Positions 14,905-23,560 of a stretch of 28,838 nucleotides of DNA are shown piece after piece. The position numbers and the translations under genes are program-made. How positions within the stretch are numbered: position 1 is the stretch's first letter; each line of letters starts with the position of its first letter. The stretch comes from Christensenella sp. UBA4263. Lineage in GTDB: Bacteria; Bacillota; Clostridia; Christensenellales; Aristaeellaceae. The notes beneath the pieces are model-generated. The model was not told the origin of the DNA. It saw only the letters and a list, made by a program, of their open reading frames with translations, and searched no databases. The stretch lies in assembly GCA_002395225.1 (NCBI GenBank), contig DGWH01000011.1:32886-61723 (forward strand). The letters are read 5' to 3'.

Positions 14905-16083
14905 CTAAACGCTGCACGGCCTGTACCCGGCCAGTACCTGCTCATAGATACGCGCCGTCTCCCGGGCATTCCGCTCCCACGTCATCTCCCGGGCCTGGGT
15001 CTTTGCCTGGCTTCGCATCTTTTCCCACCGCTGCGGCGCCTGCAGGACTGAAAGAAGCCGGTTTCGGGTTTCCTCCACACTGCCGGCCGTGACCAGAAAG
15101 CCATTTTCGCCGTCCCGGATGACATCCGCAATGCCCTCATCCCGGGAACCAATGGTCACGCAGCCGGCGGCCATGGCCTCGATATAGACCACACCGAATC
15201 CCTCGCCCCAGCTGGGCAGCACAAAGGCATCCGCCCGGACCATCTCTTCCATGACGTCCTTGTGCGGCAGACCGCCCAGCAAAAATACACGGTCGCCGAG
15301 CCCCAGCCGGCCGATCTGCGCGCGCAGCGCCCCTTCCTGTGCACCAATGCCCACAATTCGGAGCGTTGCCTCCGGGAATTGTCCGGCCAGACCGGCAAAT
15401 GCCTCAATGGTGACATCCATGCATTTCCGGGGGGTAAGCGTGCCAACCGACAGAATGCGTCCCTTTTCCCTGGGCAGATCCGGAAGCTCAGAGAGATTCA
15501 GACCGTTCCGGACCACCTCGGTAATCCCCTCCGGCCGGTACGGCCGAAGCCGCTCCAGCAGCATCTCCGAGACGGCCATGAGGGCATCTGCCCGCTGAAC
15601 CGTCCGGACGTTCCGCCGCAGGGGCCTTTCCCCGGGCCTGAAGTACCGCAGGACATCCGTCCCGTGGGCCGTCAGGACAAAGGGCAGCCCCAGCACATCT
15701 GCCGTCAGCCTGCCGGCATGCCCGTCCCGGTCGATCATGTGGGCATGAATCAGGTCCACCGGATTCCTCCGGTGAATCCGCCGGGCCACGGGCAGAATCG
15801 CCCGGAAATAGTTCCGTCCGCCAAAAAGCCGTTCCCCGGCATCCCCCAGGGTCAGGCACCGGGGATATTCCACATGAACCCCGTCCACCTCCTGTGCCTG
15901 CGGCGTTTTACGGACAATGTCCGCCCAGTGCGGCTGCATTCTCCGCATCATGGGCGGAACCGGCACGGTGGCAATCACCTCCACTGTATGCCCCAGGGCC
16001 ACCAGTGCCCGTGCCTGTTCGTGGACAAAAAAGCTGTACGGCGAGGCATCTGCCAGGCGGTGAATCATCATCAGAATATGCAT
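14905..16083 (-). CDS. GT4 family glycosyltransferase (a)
   Basis: The 392-residue protein has the two Rossmann-like domains of GT-B enzymes. The N-terminal half starts MHILMMIHRLADASPYSFFV. The C-terminal half contains GRILSVGTLTPRKCMDVTIE, then RIVGIGAQEGALR and the GT4 E-x7-E motif GEGFGVVYIEAMAAG. A retaining transfer to a lipid-linked intermediate in the cytosol is expected. The frame is open to 16284, but the ATG at 16083 is chosen because it opens the conserved fold, lies 4 bases after the preceding stop and has TGGAG upstream. Confidence 0.9.
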   Translation of the reverse strand: MHILMMIHRLADASPYSFFVHEQARALVALGHTVEVIATVPVPPMMRRMQPHWADIVRKTPQAQEVDGVHVEYPRCLTLGDAGERLFGGRNYFRAILPVARRIHRRNPVDLIHAHMIDRDGHAGRLTADVLGLPFVLTAHGTDVLRYFRPGERPLRRNVRTVQRADALMAVSEMLLERLRPYRPEGITEVVRNGLNLSELPDLPREKGRILSVGTLTPRKCMDVTIEAFAGLAGQFPEATLRIVGIGAQEGALRAQIGRLGLGDRVFLLGGLPHKDVMEEMVRADAFVLPSWGEGFGVVYIEAMAAGCVTIGSRDEGIADVIRDGENGFLVTAGSVEETRNRLLSVLQAPQRWEKMRSQAKTQAREMTWERNARETARIYEQVLAGYRPCSV

Positions 16084-16087
16084 TCCG

Positions 16088-17188
16088 TTACTCCAAAGCT
16101 CCAAGATAGGCCGACATGAACCGCTCCGTGATCCGCGGCCAGATATATTCGCCCGCATGATCAATACAGCGCCGGCTCCTCTCCTCATATCCCTCAAGGA
16201 TCTGACGGAGGCGCTCCGCCTGCTCCCGCCGGTTTCCGCAGGCGACGGAATAGCCCACCTCCCCTTCGGGGAACTGTCCGTCAAATCCCTGTCCGCGGGT
16301 ATACAGCACCGGCACCCCCCGGCTCATGGCCTCCAGATACACCATGCCAAAGGTTTCCGCCGAGGAGGGCACCAGCAACAGATCACAGTTTTCATAAAAG
16401 GCAGTCATGTCCGGCCGGCCCTCAATGCGGCCATACAGACGGTCCCCCGGCTGCAGCCTTTCCCTGACTTTTGCCTCAAGGGGGCCGGTGCCGCAGCCAC
16501 AGAACACAAAATGGCCCCGCTCATTGGCCAGATGCACCGCCTCAAGGGCATCCAGGGGCCGTTTGCGCCGGTTCATCCCGCCGGCAAAGCCCACCCGCAC
16601 CGGGTCACCATGGTTCTGTCTGGGCCGGGCATGATGAAGCCAGGCCGGATCAAGGCCATTGGGAATCACCCGGCATTTGGCCGCCAACGTTGCCTGTTCC
16701 CGCTCCGGCAGAAAGCGGATCACCTGCTCCCGCACCACCGGGCTCAGGCAGATCACCCCCGCCGCCTCCCGCAAAATGTCCCGGGCCATGGGCCGCAGGT
16801 GCCATTCATATTTCCAGATCACCGCCACATCGCTGTAACGGAGTGTCACCAGATACGGCCGCTTCCAGCGTCTGGCCAGTGCCCGCGCAATGGAGCCATC
16901 CGTAAAAAGGGTATGGGCGTGAATCAGGTCCGTTCCCTCCGGCCCCGCCTCGGACTCAATCCAGGGCACGGTGCGCACGGCCTTCTGACGGAAAAAGAGC
17001 GTATCCGTGGTCCGCAAAGTGACCGCATAATGCGTACAGACGCCGCGTGGCACATTTTTCCCGCGATTTCTGTCCGTGACCTCCGGCACAAAGACGGTCT
17101 GCTCAAGTCCCTTTTCCGCCAGTGCCTCAAACAGCTGCGGAAAGACCGTGGAGCCCGCCAGATTGCGGCAGATGTGCAGCAATTTCAC
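16088..17188 (-). CDS. GT4 family glycosyltransferase (b)
   Basis: The 366-residue GT-B enzyme begins KLLHICRNLAGSTVFPQLFE and has the C-terminal acceptor/donor signature RVGFAGGMNRRKRPLDALEA, then the E-x7-E motif SSAETFGMVYLEAMSRGVPV. The start codon is GTG at 17188, whose GTGA overlaps the stop codon of the preceding GT2 gene by 4 bases. This indicates translational coupling. It is only distantly similar to the neighbouring GT4 (a), so the two probably add different sugars. Confidence 0.9.
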   Translation of the reverse strand: MKLLHICRNLAGSTVFPQLFEALAEKGLEQTVFVPEVTDRNRGKNVPRGVCTHYAVTLRTTDTLFFRQKAVRTVPWIESEAGPEGTDLIHAHTLFTDGSIARALARRWKRPYLVTLRYSDVAVIWKYEWHLRPMARDILREAAGVICLSPVVREQVIRFLPEREQATLAAKCRVIPNGLDPAWLHHARPRQNHGDPVRVGFAGGMNRRKRPLDALEAVHLANERGHFVFCGCGTGPLEAKVRERLQPGDRLYGRIEGRPDMTAFYENCDLLLVPSSAETFGMVYLEAMSRGVPVLYTRGQGFDGQFPEGEVGYSVACGNRREQAERLRQILEGYEERSRRCIDHAGEYIWPRITERFMSAYLGALE

Positions 17189-18201
17189 GGCTGTTTTTCC
17201 TCCCTCCGCTTCCGAAACCGCCGCTGGGCGAACAGGCCCGCCAGCGAACCGGTTCCATAGGCAAAATGGAACAGCGGATACAGAATAAACTCGACCGGGA
17301 AAAAGGTCCAGTTTTTTGTCCGGGCAATTTCATACGAATAAAACAGGTCCAGCAGCAGATACGCGCCCCACTCCAGCGCCAGCAGCCCGCCAAAGAACAT
17401 GGACCGGGTCACGGCGGTCATGAGAACCAGGAAGATGGTGGACAGGACAAACGCCAGCGGGACAAAATGCCGCAGACTCATGGATCCCGGCACCAGCGCC
17501 ATGGTAATCACGTTCCACTTGCCGTTGGTAAAGCCCATCCGCAGGATGCCTTTCAGGGTATCCCGGCAGTAATAGATGGACCGGACCCGGTGATTCAGGA
17601 ACACCTTCCCGCCGTTTTTGCGGATCCGGTAATTCAGCTCATTGTCCTGATTGCGCGTCATGCGCTCATCATAGAAGCCGATGCGGTCAAACAGTTCCCG
17701 GCGAAAGCAGCCAAAGGGCAGCGTATCCACATAGGCATCCTCATTGGTGGTGCGGAACTGTGAATTGCCAACCCCCAGCGGGGTCGAGAGCATGGCGGCA
17801 ATGGCCTCCCCCATGAAACCCCGGCCGCGGGTTTCCACCACGCCGCCCACATTGTCACAGTCCCGTGTCAGCAGCGTCTCAACCGAGAGACGGACATAGT
17901 CCGGCATATACTCGGCATGGACGTCAAGACGTACGATCACGGGCGCCGTGCTGGCCCTGATGCCGATGTTCATGGCATAGGGAACCGTCTTGTTCGGGTT
18001 GTCCAGAATGCGGATCTGCGGATACTTTTTCTGCATTCCGCGGAGAATGTCCACCGTGCGGTCCCCGGACCGGCCATCCACAAAGATGACCTCCATTTTT
18101 TCAGCCGGGTAATCCTGCCTGAAAATGGATTCGACGCACGCCTCAATGTACCGCTCCTCATTGCGGATCGGCAGGACGAGCGAGATGTTGGGATAGTCCA
18201 T
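17185..18201 (-). CDS. GT2 family glycosyltransferase with membrane tail (ExoA-like)
   Basis: The 338-residue protein has a GT-A domain over about residues 1-230: NISLVLPIRNEERYIEACVE, VIFVDGRSGDRT, the metal-binding RLDVHAEYMPDY and RNQDNELNYRIRKNG. Three to four membrane helices follow. This arrangement matches ExoA-type enzymes that add an early sugar in exopolysaccharide synthesis. AGAGGAG lies six bases before the ATG at 18201, while the in-frame ATG at 18207 is too close to it, so 18201 is the chosen start. Confidence 0.88.
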   Translation of the reverse strand: MDYPNISLVLPIRNEERYIEACVESIFRQDYPAEKMEVIFVDGRSGDRTVDILRGMQKKYPQIRILDNPNKTVPYAMNIGIRASTAPVIVRLDVHAEYMPDYVRLSVETLLTRDCDNVGGVVETRGRGFMGEAIAAMLSTPLGVGNSQFRTTNEDAYVDTLPFGCFRRELFDRIGFYDERMTRNQDNELNYRIRKNGGKVFLNHRVRSIYYCRDTLKGILRMGFTNGKWNVITMALVPGSMSLRHFVPLAFVLSTIFLVLMTAVTRSMFFGGLLALEWGAYLLLDLFYSYEIARTKNWTFFPVEFILYPLFHFAYGTGSLAGLFAQRRFRKRREEKQP

Positions 18202-18252
18202 TTGCATCTCCTCTCTAATTCATTCCCTGACCGCGGCCCATGGCCTTCCAGA

Positions 18253-21200
18253 TCAGTACCACATCCAGTTTCCAAACCAGTTCATGGCATCACACCATGC
18301 ACGGGGCACCTCATGTCCGGATGCCAGCGGATAGAACCCGATAAACAATATCAGGGCAATCACCACATAAACGATGCGCAGGATCCGGACCGGCCCGGGC
18401 CAGCGGCGCTCCGCATAGCAAAGCGTCATGCACAGCGCCAGGATGATAAACGGAACACTGGCAAAATAATGATAGATAAACGTCAGACGGCTGACCAGCA
18501 CCCAGGGCAGGTAGGCCGACAGGAACCCGATGACAATGACCGGCATCATCCGGTCCAGCGGGTCGATGCGGATCGGGCGGACCCGCAGCGCGGGCAGCAG
18601 ATTCCGGACAAAGCTGTAAAGAAGAATGAATATCATGCCCGCCAGGCATCCCCACCAGATGGCCGGATTGCCAAAGGCGAGGATGGAGGAGGCCATGCCG
18701 GCGGCCGGGAACGCCGCCGAATAATACCACATGGGCTTGATGATCAATGGCCATTCATACCAGGGGGAGGAGAAATAGTGCTCCGCCACCAGATTGGCAT
18801 GATAGTCGTACATGAGCACCTGGGCATCCCAGATGCGCTTCATCATGGTTCCGTCCAGCCGGACTTTCCCGTACGCGCTCAGGTACGGAATATACGAGAG
18901 AATGTAGATCACCACCGGAACCAGGACGAAAAACACCACGCACCACAGAAGCGTCGTGATCATGCGGCGGGGGAACTCAACTGCCAGATTCGCGCCCTCC
19001 TCCGCCGGATGCCGTTGCGCAAACCGGTACTGGTGATAAAGGGCCAGGACCCGGCTGAAAAACAACACGGCCAGGCCAATGGCCCCATAGCAGCCAATCC
19101 ACTTGGAGGCGATGGCCATCCCCATGAACAGGCCGGACAGAGCCAGCTCCGCCAGGAGTTTGGGCATGGGTGTCCGCCAAAAATCCCGCCGCATCCACCG
19201 GACCATGAACAGGAACATCAGCATCATGAACAGGACCGGGAATGAGTCAATGGTGGCAATCCGGGTCTGGGTAAAGTGCATACAGTCAAGGGCCAGCAGA
19301 CACTCCGCCAGGCCCGCCCACCGGGCACTGCCCAGAATCTGCAGGGCCAGCAGATAGATCACCGGCAGCATCAGGACACCGGTCAGCGCGCCGGCAAAGC
19401 GCCAGGCAAAGGGGGTCATCCCCATGGCCCGGATGCAGAGGCTCATGAACACTTTTCCCAGAGGCGGATGCGTCGTCTCATACGTGGACAGACTGTGGGC
19501 ATGCTCATACCCGGTCCGCGCATGATAGATCTCATCAAAGTACATGCTGTTCTGGTACGTCGGCTTCAGGGGCACCGTGTCCGGCTCATCAATGAGGGTG
19601 TTCGGATCCGCCGCCCGGCCCTCCCGGGCGCCGTTGACCGCAGCCCCAACGGCCGGCAGAACCTTGCCGTTTTCATCCACGGCCGCCACCTCCCACAGGG
19701 AGGAGCCGGCGCCCTCAAATACCAGTTCAATGTATCGTCCGGAGAAGGTGAGCATATCGCCGCTGGCGCCCGTGGCCCGCCCATTTTCATCCAGGGTCGG
19801 CCGGCGCACGGCCTGCCACTTGAAGCACTCGCCCCGGTCAAAATAGGCCACGACCCGTTCTTCCGAAGACATTTCGTCCGGTGAGTCCGCCGTACAGACG
19901 GTAAACTGCGTATCCGAAATGCCGCCGTAGTAATAGATATGATACATCTGATCCTTGACCGAATCCCCCAGGTCAATGGTCACCGTCTCCTCCGCGGCGG
20001 AGGAAATATAGCCGGTCTGCGGTGCCTTTGTCACCCCGAGGTCATAAAAGGCCACACAGAGATAAATGAGGGTCACGGCCAGCATGAAAAGTAAATCACG
20101 CCGCTGCAGGGGCACAATGCCGCCGAGTCCGCGGCGAAGCTGATCCCGCAGGAACTCCGTCCTCGCGCTCTCCGGTTCCGCCTCCGGTGCCCCGGACACG
20201 GGTGCGCGCTCCGGCAGGCGCAGCGGCTCCCGGCCCCGCAGCAACGCCACTGCCGCAGACACGGTCAGGGCAGCGGAAAGCAGCTGCATCACGCTGATCA
20301 CATACCCGATGCCCATATGGGGGGCAATGAGGTAATCATATGCCAGCACGATTCCCACATTCACGGCCGTGGCGGCCGTGGCCAGCAGGAAGGACAGGAG
20401 CAGACGGACATCCTCCGTCTCCGCATACGCCAGCAGGAGCAGCACGAGTCCGGCCAGGATATAGCGCTCATGCATCTTTGTCCCCAGGACAAACACCAGC
20501 TGCAGGGTCATGGCCGCGCTCGTGTACAGATACGCCCTGCCCTTTTTCAGATAGAAACCGATTCCCGCCGCCATGGACAGGAACATGAGGGCCATCCCGA
20601 CCTGCCCATACGTCATCTGTCCCAGCAGCGGCCGGGTATTTTCCGCCCAGTTGCCCCCCAGCAGGAACATGAGGTTCCCGGTGGACAATGTGGCATAGTC
20701 ATAGCTGCCCAGTGTGCTGATGTACTTGTCCACCAGCCACAGGGGACTTTCCTGTTTCAGGGAAAAGGGAATGACGATCACCAGGGTCACGGCCACCGCC
20801 GCCGCCAGGCCGATCCAGATCCGCCGGACATTTTCCCTGTGACACACTTCCATGATCAGGGCAAAGATGCCCAGCGGGGCCAGCAGCCCCGCCTGCGGCT
20901 TGGTCAGAACGGCCAGCGCAAAGACCGGAATCGCCTGCTCCCAGTGACCCTCCCGGGCCATAGACAGGAACAGGACGATCAGCAGCGCCGCCGCCGAATC
21001 GATCTGTCCCCAGCAGCTGCCGGTAATGATATAGGCCGGGTTAAAGGCAAAGACCGCCGAGAACATCAGGGCCGCTTTGGGCCACTTGCGGCGAATCAGA
21101 CGATACAGGAGCAACGCCAGGGCCAGGTCACAAAGCTCCGGAATCAGCTTGAGGACGATCTGGATGCCCATCCCCGAGTAACCGATGCCAAGAGCGTTCA

Positions 21201-22143
21201 CCAGATGCCCGACAGCACCCAGCACCAGCATATAGGCCGGGGGATAATCGCAGAAATAGCCCGGCTCATAAAACGCGGCCGGTCCGCCCGAGGCCATTTT
21301 GGCCGCCCAGGCGCTGAAACAGCCGATGTCCACGCCATAGCCGCTGATGTGCATGGACAGGATGACCCGAATCCCAAATGCCGCAAGAAGGACCAGGACC
21401 AGCGTGATTCGCTCCGCTTTCGGGTTCAGCCGGATGCCGCCCCGAATCAGCAGCAGAGATAAAGCCGCCCAGAGCGCACTGACCAGGAGCAGCACAGGAA
21501 TCACCGGGAACTCTCCGGGCTCTGTTTCCGTGTCCCCTCCGGTCTCACTCCGGCCGATATACAGCGTGTTGGTGCCAACCGGCACCTCCGAGACCGCCTC
21601 CAGGCTGACGTCCTTAAACCAGGCCTTGCCCGTGTTTTCCGAACCGTATCCGCCAAGGCGAATGGCCGCCGTGGCCTCTTTCTGATCCGCACCGGTCTGC
21701 ACATACAGGGTAATCTCCCTGAATTCCCCGTCCGTATCGTGCAGATCACTGCTGGTCCCGTACGTCCCCAGGAACGACAGGTTGGCCCCCAGGCCATCCC
21801 CGCATCCCTCGGCACGGACTTTCGCGCTGAACCGATAAAAGGTATTGGGACTGACGGAAACGGTCTGTTCAAACCGCGCATCATTGCTGCCGGCATTTTC
21901 GATCAGGGCCGCCTTCGTCCCGTCCTCCAGCGTCACGACTTCAAAAAACGTGGTTCCCGGACTGGTCACCCACATTCCGGTTTCCCAGTCCTCCGGCATT
22001 GACCCGTTTACCTCGCTGAACTGACCGTTTCGAATCCGGTTCCCTTCCTCCGGCGTTTCCCGCCGCCCCAGGGTGCGAAATCCGATCACAAGCCCGATAA
22101 TCAGCACAATCGCCAGTGCCAGGAATCCTTTCTTATGCTGCAT
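18253..22143 (-). CDS. Giant GT-C fusion: mannosyltransferase-like plus PMT domain
   Basis: The 1296-residue membrane protein is the first gene of the glycan operon. In order it has an N-terminal membrane helix (about 5-22); a beta-rich carbohydrate-binding-like domain (about 30-190, RNGQFSEVNGSMPEDWETG); a first GT-C module (about 220-680) with GVDIGCFSAW near 269 and SCWGQIDSAAAL near 379; an external beta-rich, discoidin-like domain (about 710-850); and a second GT-C module of the PMT family (about 855-1296) with MYFDEIYHART near 868 and THPPLGK near 889. PMT enzymes transfer mannose from polyprenyl phosphate to proteins on the outer face. The first module looks like a polyprenyl-phosphate-dependent hexosyltransferase. 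The normal PMT length is about 450-750 residues, so this is roughly two enzymes in one. The start at 22143 follows GGAGA. Confidence 0.85.
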   Translation of the reverse strand: MQHKKGFLALAIVLIIGLVIGFRTLGRRETPEEGNRIRNGQFSEVNGSMPEDWETGMWVTSPGTTFFEVVTLEDGTKAALIENAGSNDARFEQTVSVSPNTFYRFSAKVRAEGCGDGLGANLSFLGTYGTSSDLHDTDGEFREITLYVQTGADQKEATAAIRLGGYGSENTGKAWFKDVSLEAVSEVPVGTNTLYIGRSETGGDTETEPGEFPVIPVLLLVSALWAALSLLLIRGGIRLNPKAERITLVLVLLAAFGIRVILSMHISGYGVDIGCFSAWAAKMASGGPAAFYEPGYFCDYPPAYMLVLGAVGHLVNALGIGYSGMGIQIVLKLIPELCDLALALLLYRLIRRKWPKAALMFSAVFAFNPAYIITGSCWGQIDSAAALLIVLFLSMAREGHWEQAIPVFALAVLTKPQAGLLAPLGIFALIMEVCHRENVRRIWIGLAAAVAVTLVIVIPFSLKQESPLWLVDKYISTLGSYDYATLSTGNLMFLLGGNWAENTRPLLGQMTYGQVGMALMFLSMAAGIGFYLKKGRAYLYTSAAMTLQLVFVLGTKMHERYILAGLVLLLLAYAETEDVRLLLSFLLATAATAVNVGIVLAYDYLIAPHMGIGYVISVMQLLSAALTVSAAVALLRGREPLRLPERAPVSGAPEAEPESARTEFLRDQLRRGLGGIVPLQRRDLLFMLAVTLIYLCVAFYDLGVTKAPQTGYISSAAEETVTIDLGDSVKDQMYHIYYYGGISDTQFTVCTADSPDEMSSEERVVAYFDRGECFKWQAVRRPTLDENGRATGASGDMLTFSGRYIELVFEGAGSSLWEVAAVDENGKVLPAVGAAVNGAREGRAADPNTLIDEPDTVPLKPTYQNSMYFDEIYHARTGYEHAHSLSTYETTHPPLGKVFMSLCIRAMGMTPFAWRFAGALTGVLMLPVIYLLALQILGSARWAGLAECLLALDCMHFTQTRIATIDSFPVLFMMLMFLFMVRWMRRDFWRTPMPKLLAELALSGLFMGMAIASKWIGCYGAIGLAVLFFSRVLALYHQYRFAQRHPAEEGANLAVEFPRRMITTLLWCVVFFVLVPVVIYILSYIPYLSAYGKVRLDGTMMKRIWDAQVLMYDYHANLVAEHYFSSPWYEWPLIIKPMWYYSAAFPAAGMASSILAFGNPAIWWGCLAGMIFILLYSFVRNLLPALRVRPIRIDPLDRMMPVIVIGFLSAYLPWVLVSRLTFIYHYFASVPFIILALCMTLCYAERRWPGPVRILRIVYVVIALILFIGFYPLASGHEVPRAWCDAMNWFGNWMWY

Positions 22144-22157
22144 GTACGTTTCTCCAA

Positions 22158-22197
22158 TAAAAAACAGAATCTGCACATAAGCGTGCGCAGACTCTGT
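22158..22197 (-). terminator. Intrinsic terminator / attenuator ahead of the glycan operon
   Basis: On the minus strand ACAGAGTCTGCGCAC, loop GCTTAT, GTGCAGATTCTGT forms a long stem with a two-base bulge, followed by TTTTTT (22159-22164). The U-tract ends only three to four bases before the ribosome binding site (22151-22155) of the PMT fusion gene. It also lies downstream of a promoter (22209-22237), so it would stop transcription within the leader unless read through. Confidence 0.85.
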
Positions 22198-22208
22198 GCA
22201 ATGCCCAT

Positions 22209-22237
22209 ATTGTACTCGGTCAGAGGAAAAAAAGCAA
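22209..22237 (-). promoter_or_regulatory. Promoter of the glycan operon
   Basis: On the minus strand TTGCTT (22232-22237) and TACAAT (22209-22214) are 17 bases apart. It sits between the NusG-like gene and the terminator at 22158-22197. The predicted leader is only about 60 bases and consists almost wholly of the terminator hairpin. Confidence 0.65.
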
Positions 22238-22248
22238 TGTGCCCCTGG

Positions 22249-22839
22249 TCACCGGCGGTCCGTTTCCGTGGCCGACTGTTCCTCCTCCACCCTCACGACC
22301 TGGCAGAAATCGTAATCGCATTCAATCACGCTTTTCCGGTTCGCCAGCATAAAGGAAACCGCCAGGACGCGCTCATCATCGCTTACCTTCTCAATGGTCA
22401 TCTCAATTCCCTGCGGAAAGCCGAGCAGTGCATACTCAAGTGGCCATCTGAACCTGACCCGGTCGCCCACCCGGATGTCGATCTTCTCCGGGAGCTGCGC
22501 CTTCATAATCCGTTCCACTTCCTCTGCCGAAATGGCCGTCGGCCGCTTGTTCATCCCGACAAATCCGGTGACCCCGTACGTAAAGCGTACCGCATACCAG
22601 GTCTGGGTCGTCCGGATCATCTTCACAAAGACGTATCCCGGGAAAAGCTTCCGTTTTTTTTCGACCACATTTCCGTTCCGCAGGAACTTGACCAGCCTTG
22701 TGGGAATCATCGTTTCCTGCACAAAGACATCCGAATTTTCCGGATTCTCGATCTGCTTTTTCAGAAGAAGTTCGACGAGGTCCTCTTTCAGCGCCAGCGT
22801 ACGCACCACGTACCAATGGGCAGTTTTTTCCGTCGCCAT
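22249..22839 (-). CDS. NusG paralogue, candidate operon-specific antiterminator
   Basis: The 196-residue protein has an N-terminal NGN domain: HWYVVRTLALKEDLVELLL, KRKLFPGYVFVKM, TWYAVRFTYGVTGFVG. In place of a standard KOW domain it has a divergent C-terminal part (VGDRVRFRWPLEYALLGFPQ, then ANRKSVIECDYDF). Canonical NusG binds RNA polymerase and affects pausing and termination; it is normally encoded between secE and rplK. This gene instead lies between rnhB and a glycan operon that starts with a promoter and a terminator. Specialised NusG paralogues (LoaP, RfaH, UpxY types) sit beside polysaccharide operons and allow polymerase to pass early terminators. The FPGYVFVKM and GVTGFVG segments are closer to housekeeping NusG than to typical LoaP, so its being the only NusG of the cell is not excluded. 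Confidence 0.8.
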   Translation of the reverse strand: MATEKTAHWYVVRTLALKEDLVELLLKKQIENPENSDVFVQETMIPTRLVKFLRNGNVVEKKRKLFPGYVFVKMIRTTQTWYAVRFTYGVTGFVGMNKRPTAISAEEVERIMKAQLPEKIDIRVGDRVRFRWPLEYALLGFPQGIEMTIEKVSDDERVLAVSFMLANRKSVIECDYDFCQVVRVEEEQSATETDRR

Positions 22840-22933
22840 CTCTACCCTTCCCGTTTCTGCTGCCAGAGCCGCCTGCAGGCAGGCTCCGGCGCTGTATTTT
22901 CAGGTTAACCGCCGAACCGGTTCAATACAAGGT

Positions 22934-23560
22934 TCACCGGTCCGACGGAACAAAGTGTCCGATAAAGGACCGCCGGTGAATCGGGCAGGGGCCATATTCC
23001 CGAAGCGCACGGATGTGCTCCGCCGTTCCATACCCCTTGTTCCGGGCAAATCCGTACTGAGGATACTGCCGGTCATACTCGAGCATCAGGCGGTCCCTTG
23101 ACACCTTGGCCAGGATGGAGGCCGCCGCGATGGAATAGCAGAGCGCATCCCCGTGCACGATGCCGCGCACCTCGCCCTCCACCTCCAGTGACTTTATCGC
23201 ATCCACCAGAAACAGCCGGCAGGGGGCTTCCCTGGCCGCCTCCGCCATGGCGCGCCGGGTGGCCTCAAGAATATTGATCCGGTCGATTTCCTCCGGCTCC
23301 GCCATCACCACGCGGGCATAAACGGCCGTTTTCATAATCTGCTCATAGAGCATTTCGCGCCGTTTCTCCGTCAGCTGCTTGCTGTCATCCACATACAGCA
23401 GCAATGGCTCCGGCGGCATGATGACACAGGCGGCCGCCACCGGCCCGCAAAGCGGTCCGCGTCCGGCCTCATCCAGGCCGGCAAACACCGTCCCCTCTTT
23501 CCAGAGTTCCCGGTCCATCTGTGAAATGGCCTCAAGCCGTGCCTGCCAGTCCTTTTTCAT
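22934..23560 (-). CDS. rnhB: Ribonuclease HII
   Basis: The 208-residue enzyme cuts RNA in RNA-DNA hybrids and removes single ribonucleotides from DNA. The active-site motif GLDEAGRGPLCGPV places Asp30 and Glu31, followed by YVDDSKQL and LFLVDAI with further metal-binding aspartates, and AAASILAKVSRDRLM. The start overlaps the rbgA stop codon by 4 bases (ATGA). The order rbgA-rnhB after rplS is the common Bacillota arrangement. A 93-base gap with a G/C-rich hairpin near 22870 separates it from the NusG-like gene. Confidence 0.95.
   Translation of the reverse strand: MKKDWQARLEAISQMDRELWKEGTVFAGLDEAGRGPLCGPVAAACVIMPPEPLLLYVDDSKQLTEKRREMLYEQIMKTAVYARVVMAEPEEIDRINILEATRRAMAEAAREAPCRLFLVDAIKSLEVEGEVRGIVHGDALCYSIAAASILAKVSRDRLMLEYDRQYPQYGFARNKGYGTAEHIRALREYGPCPIHRRSFIGHFVPSDR

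Noticed and set aside
20317..21462. A 381-codon open frame on the + strand
   Set aside because: It is antisense to the PMT fusion gene in GC-rich DNA, is rich in Arg, Gln, His and Pro, and has no ribosome binding site or domain. The minus-strand gene explains the sequence fully.
22249..22839. Naming the NusG-like protein loaP or nusG
   Set aside because: Context suggests a specialised paralogue, but the NGN motifs look like housekeeping NusG and the clade cannot be settled by eye.
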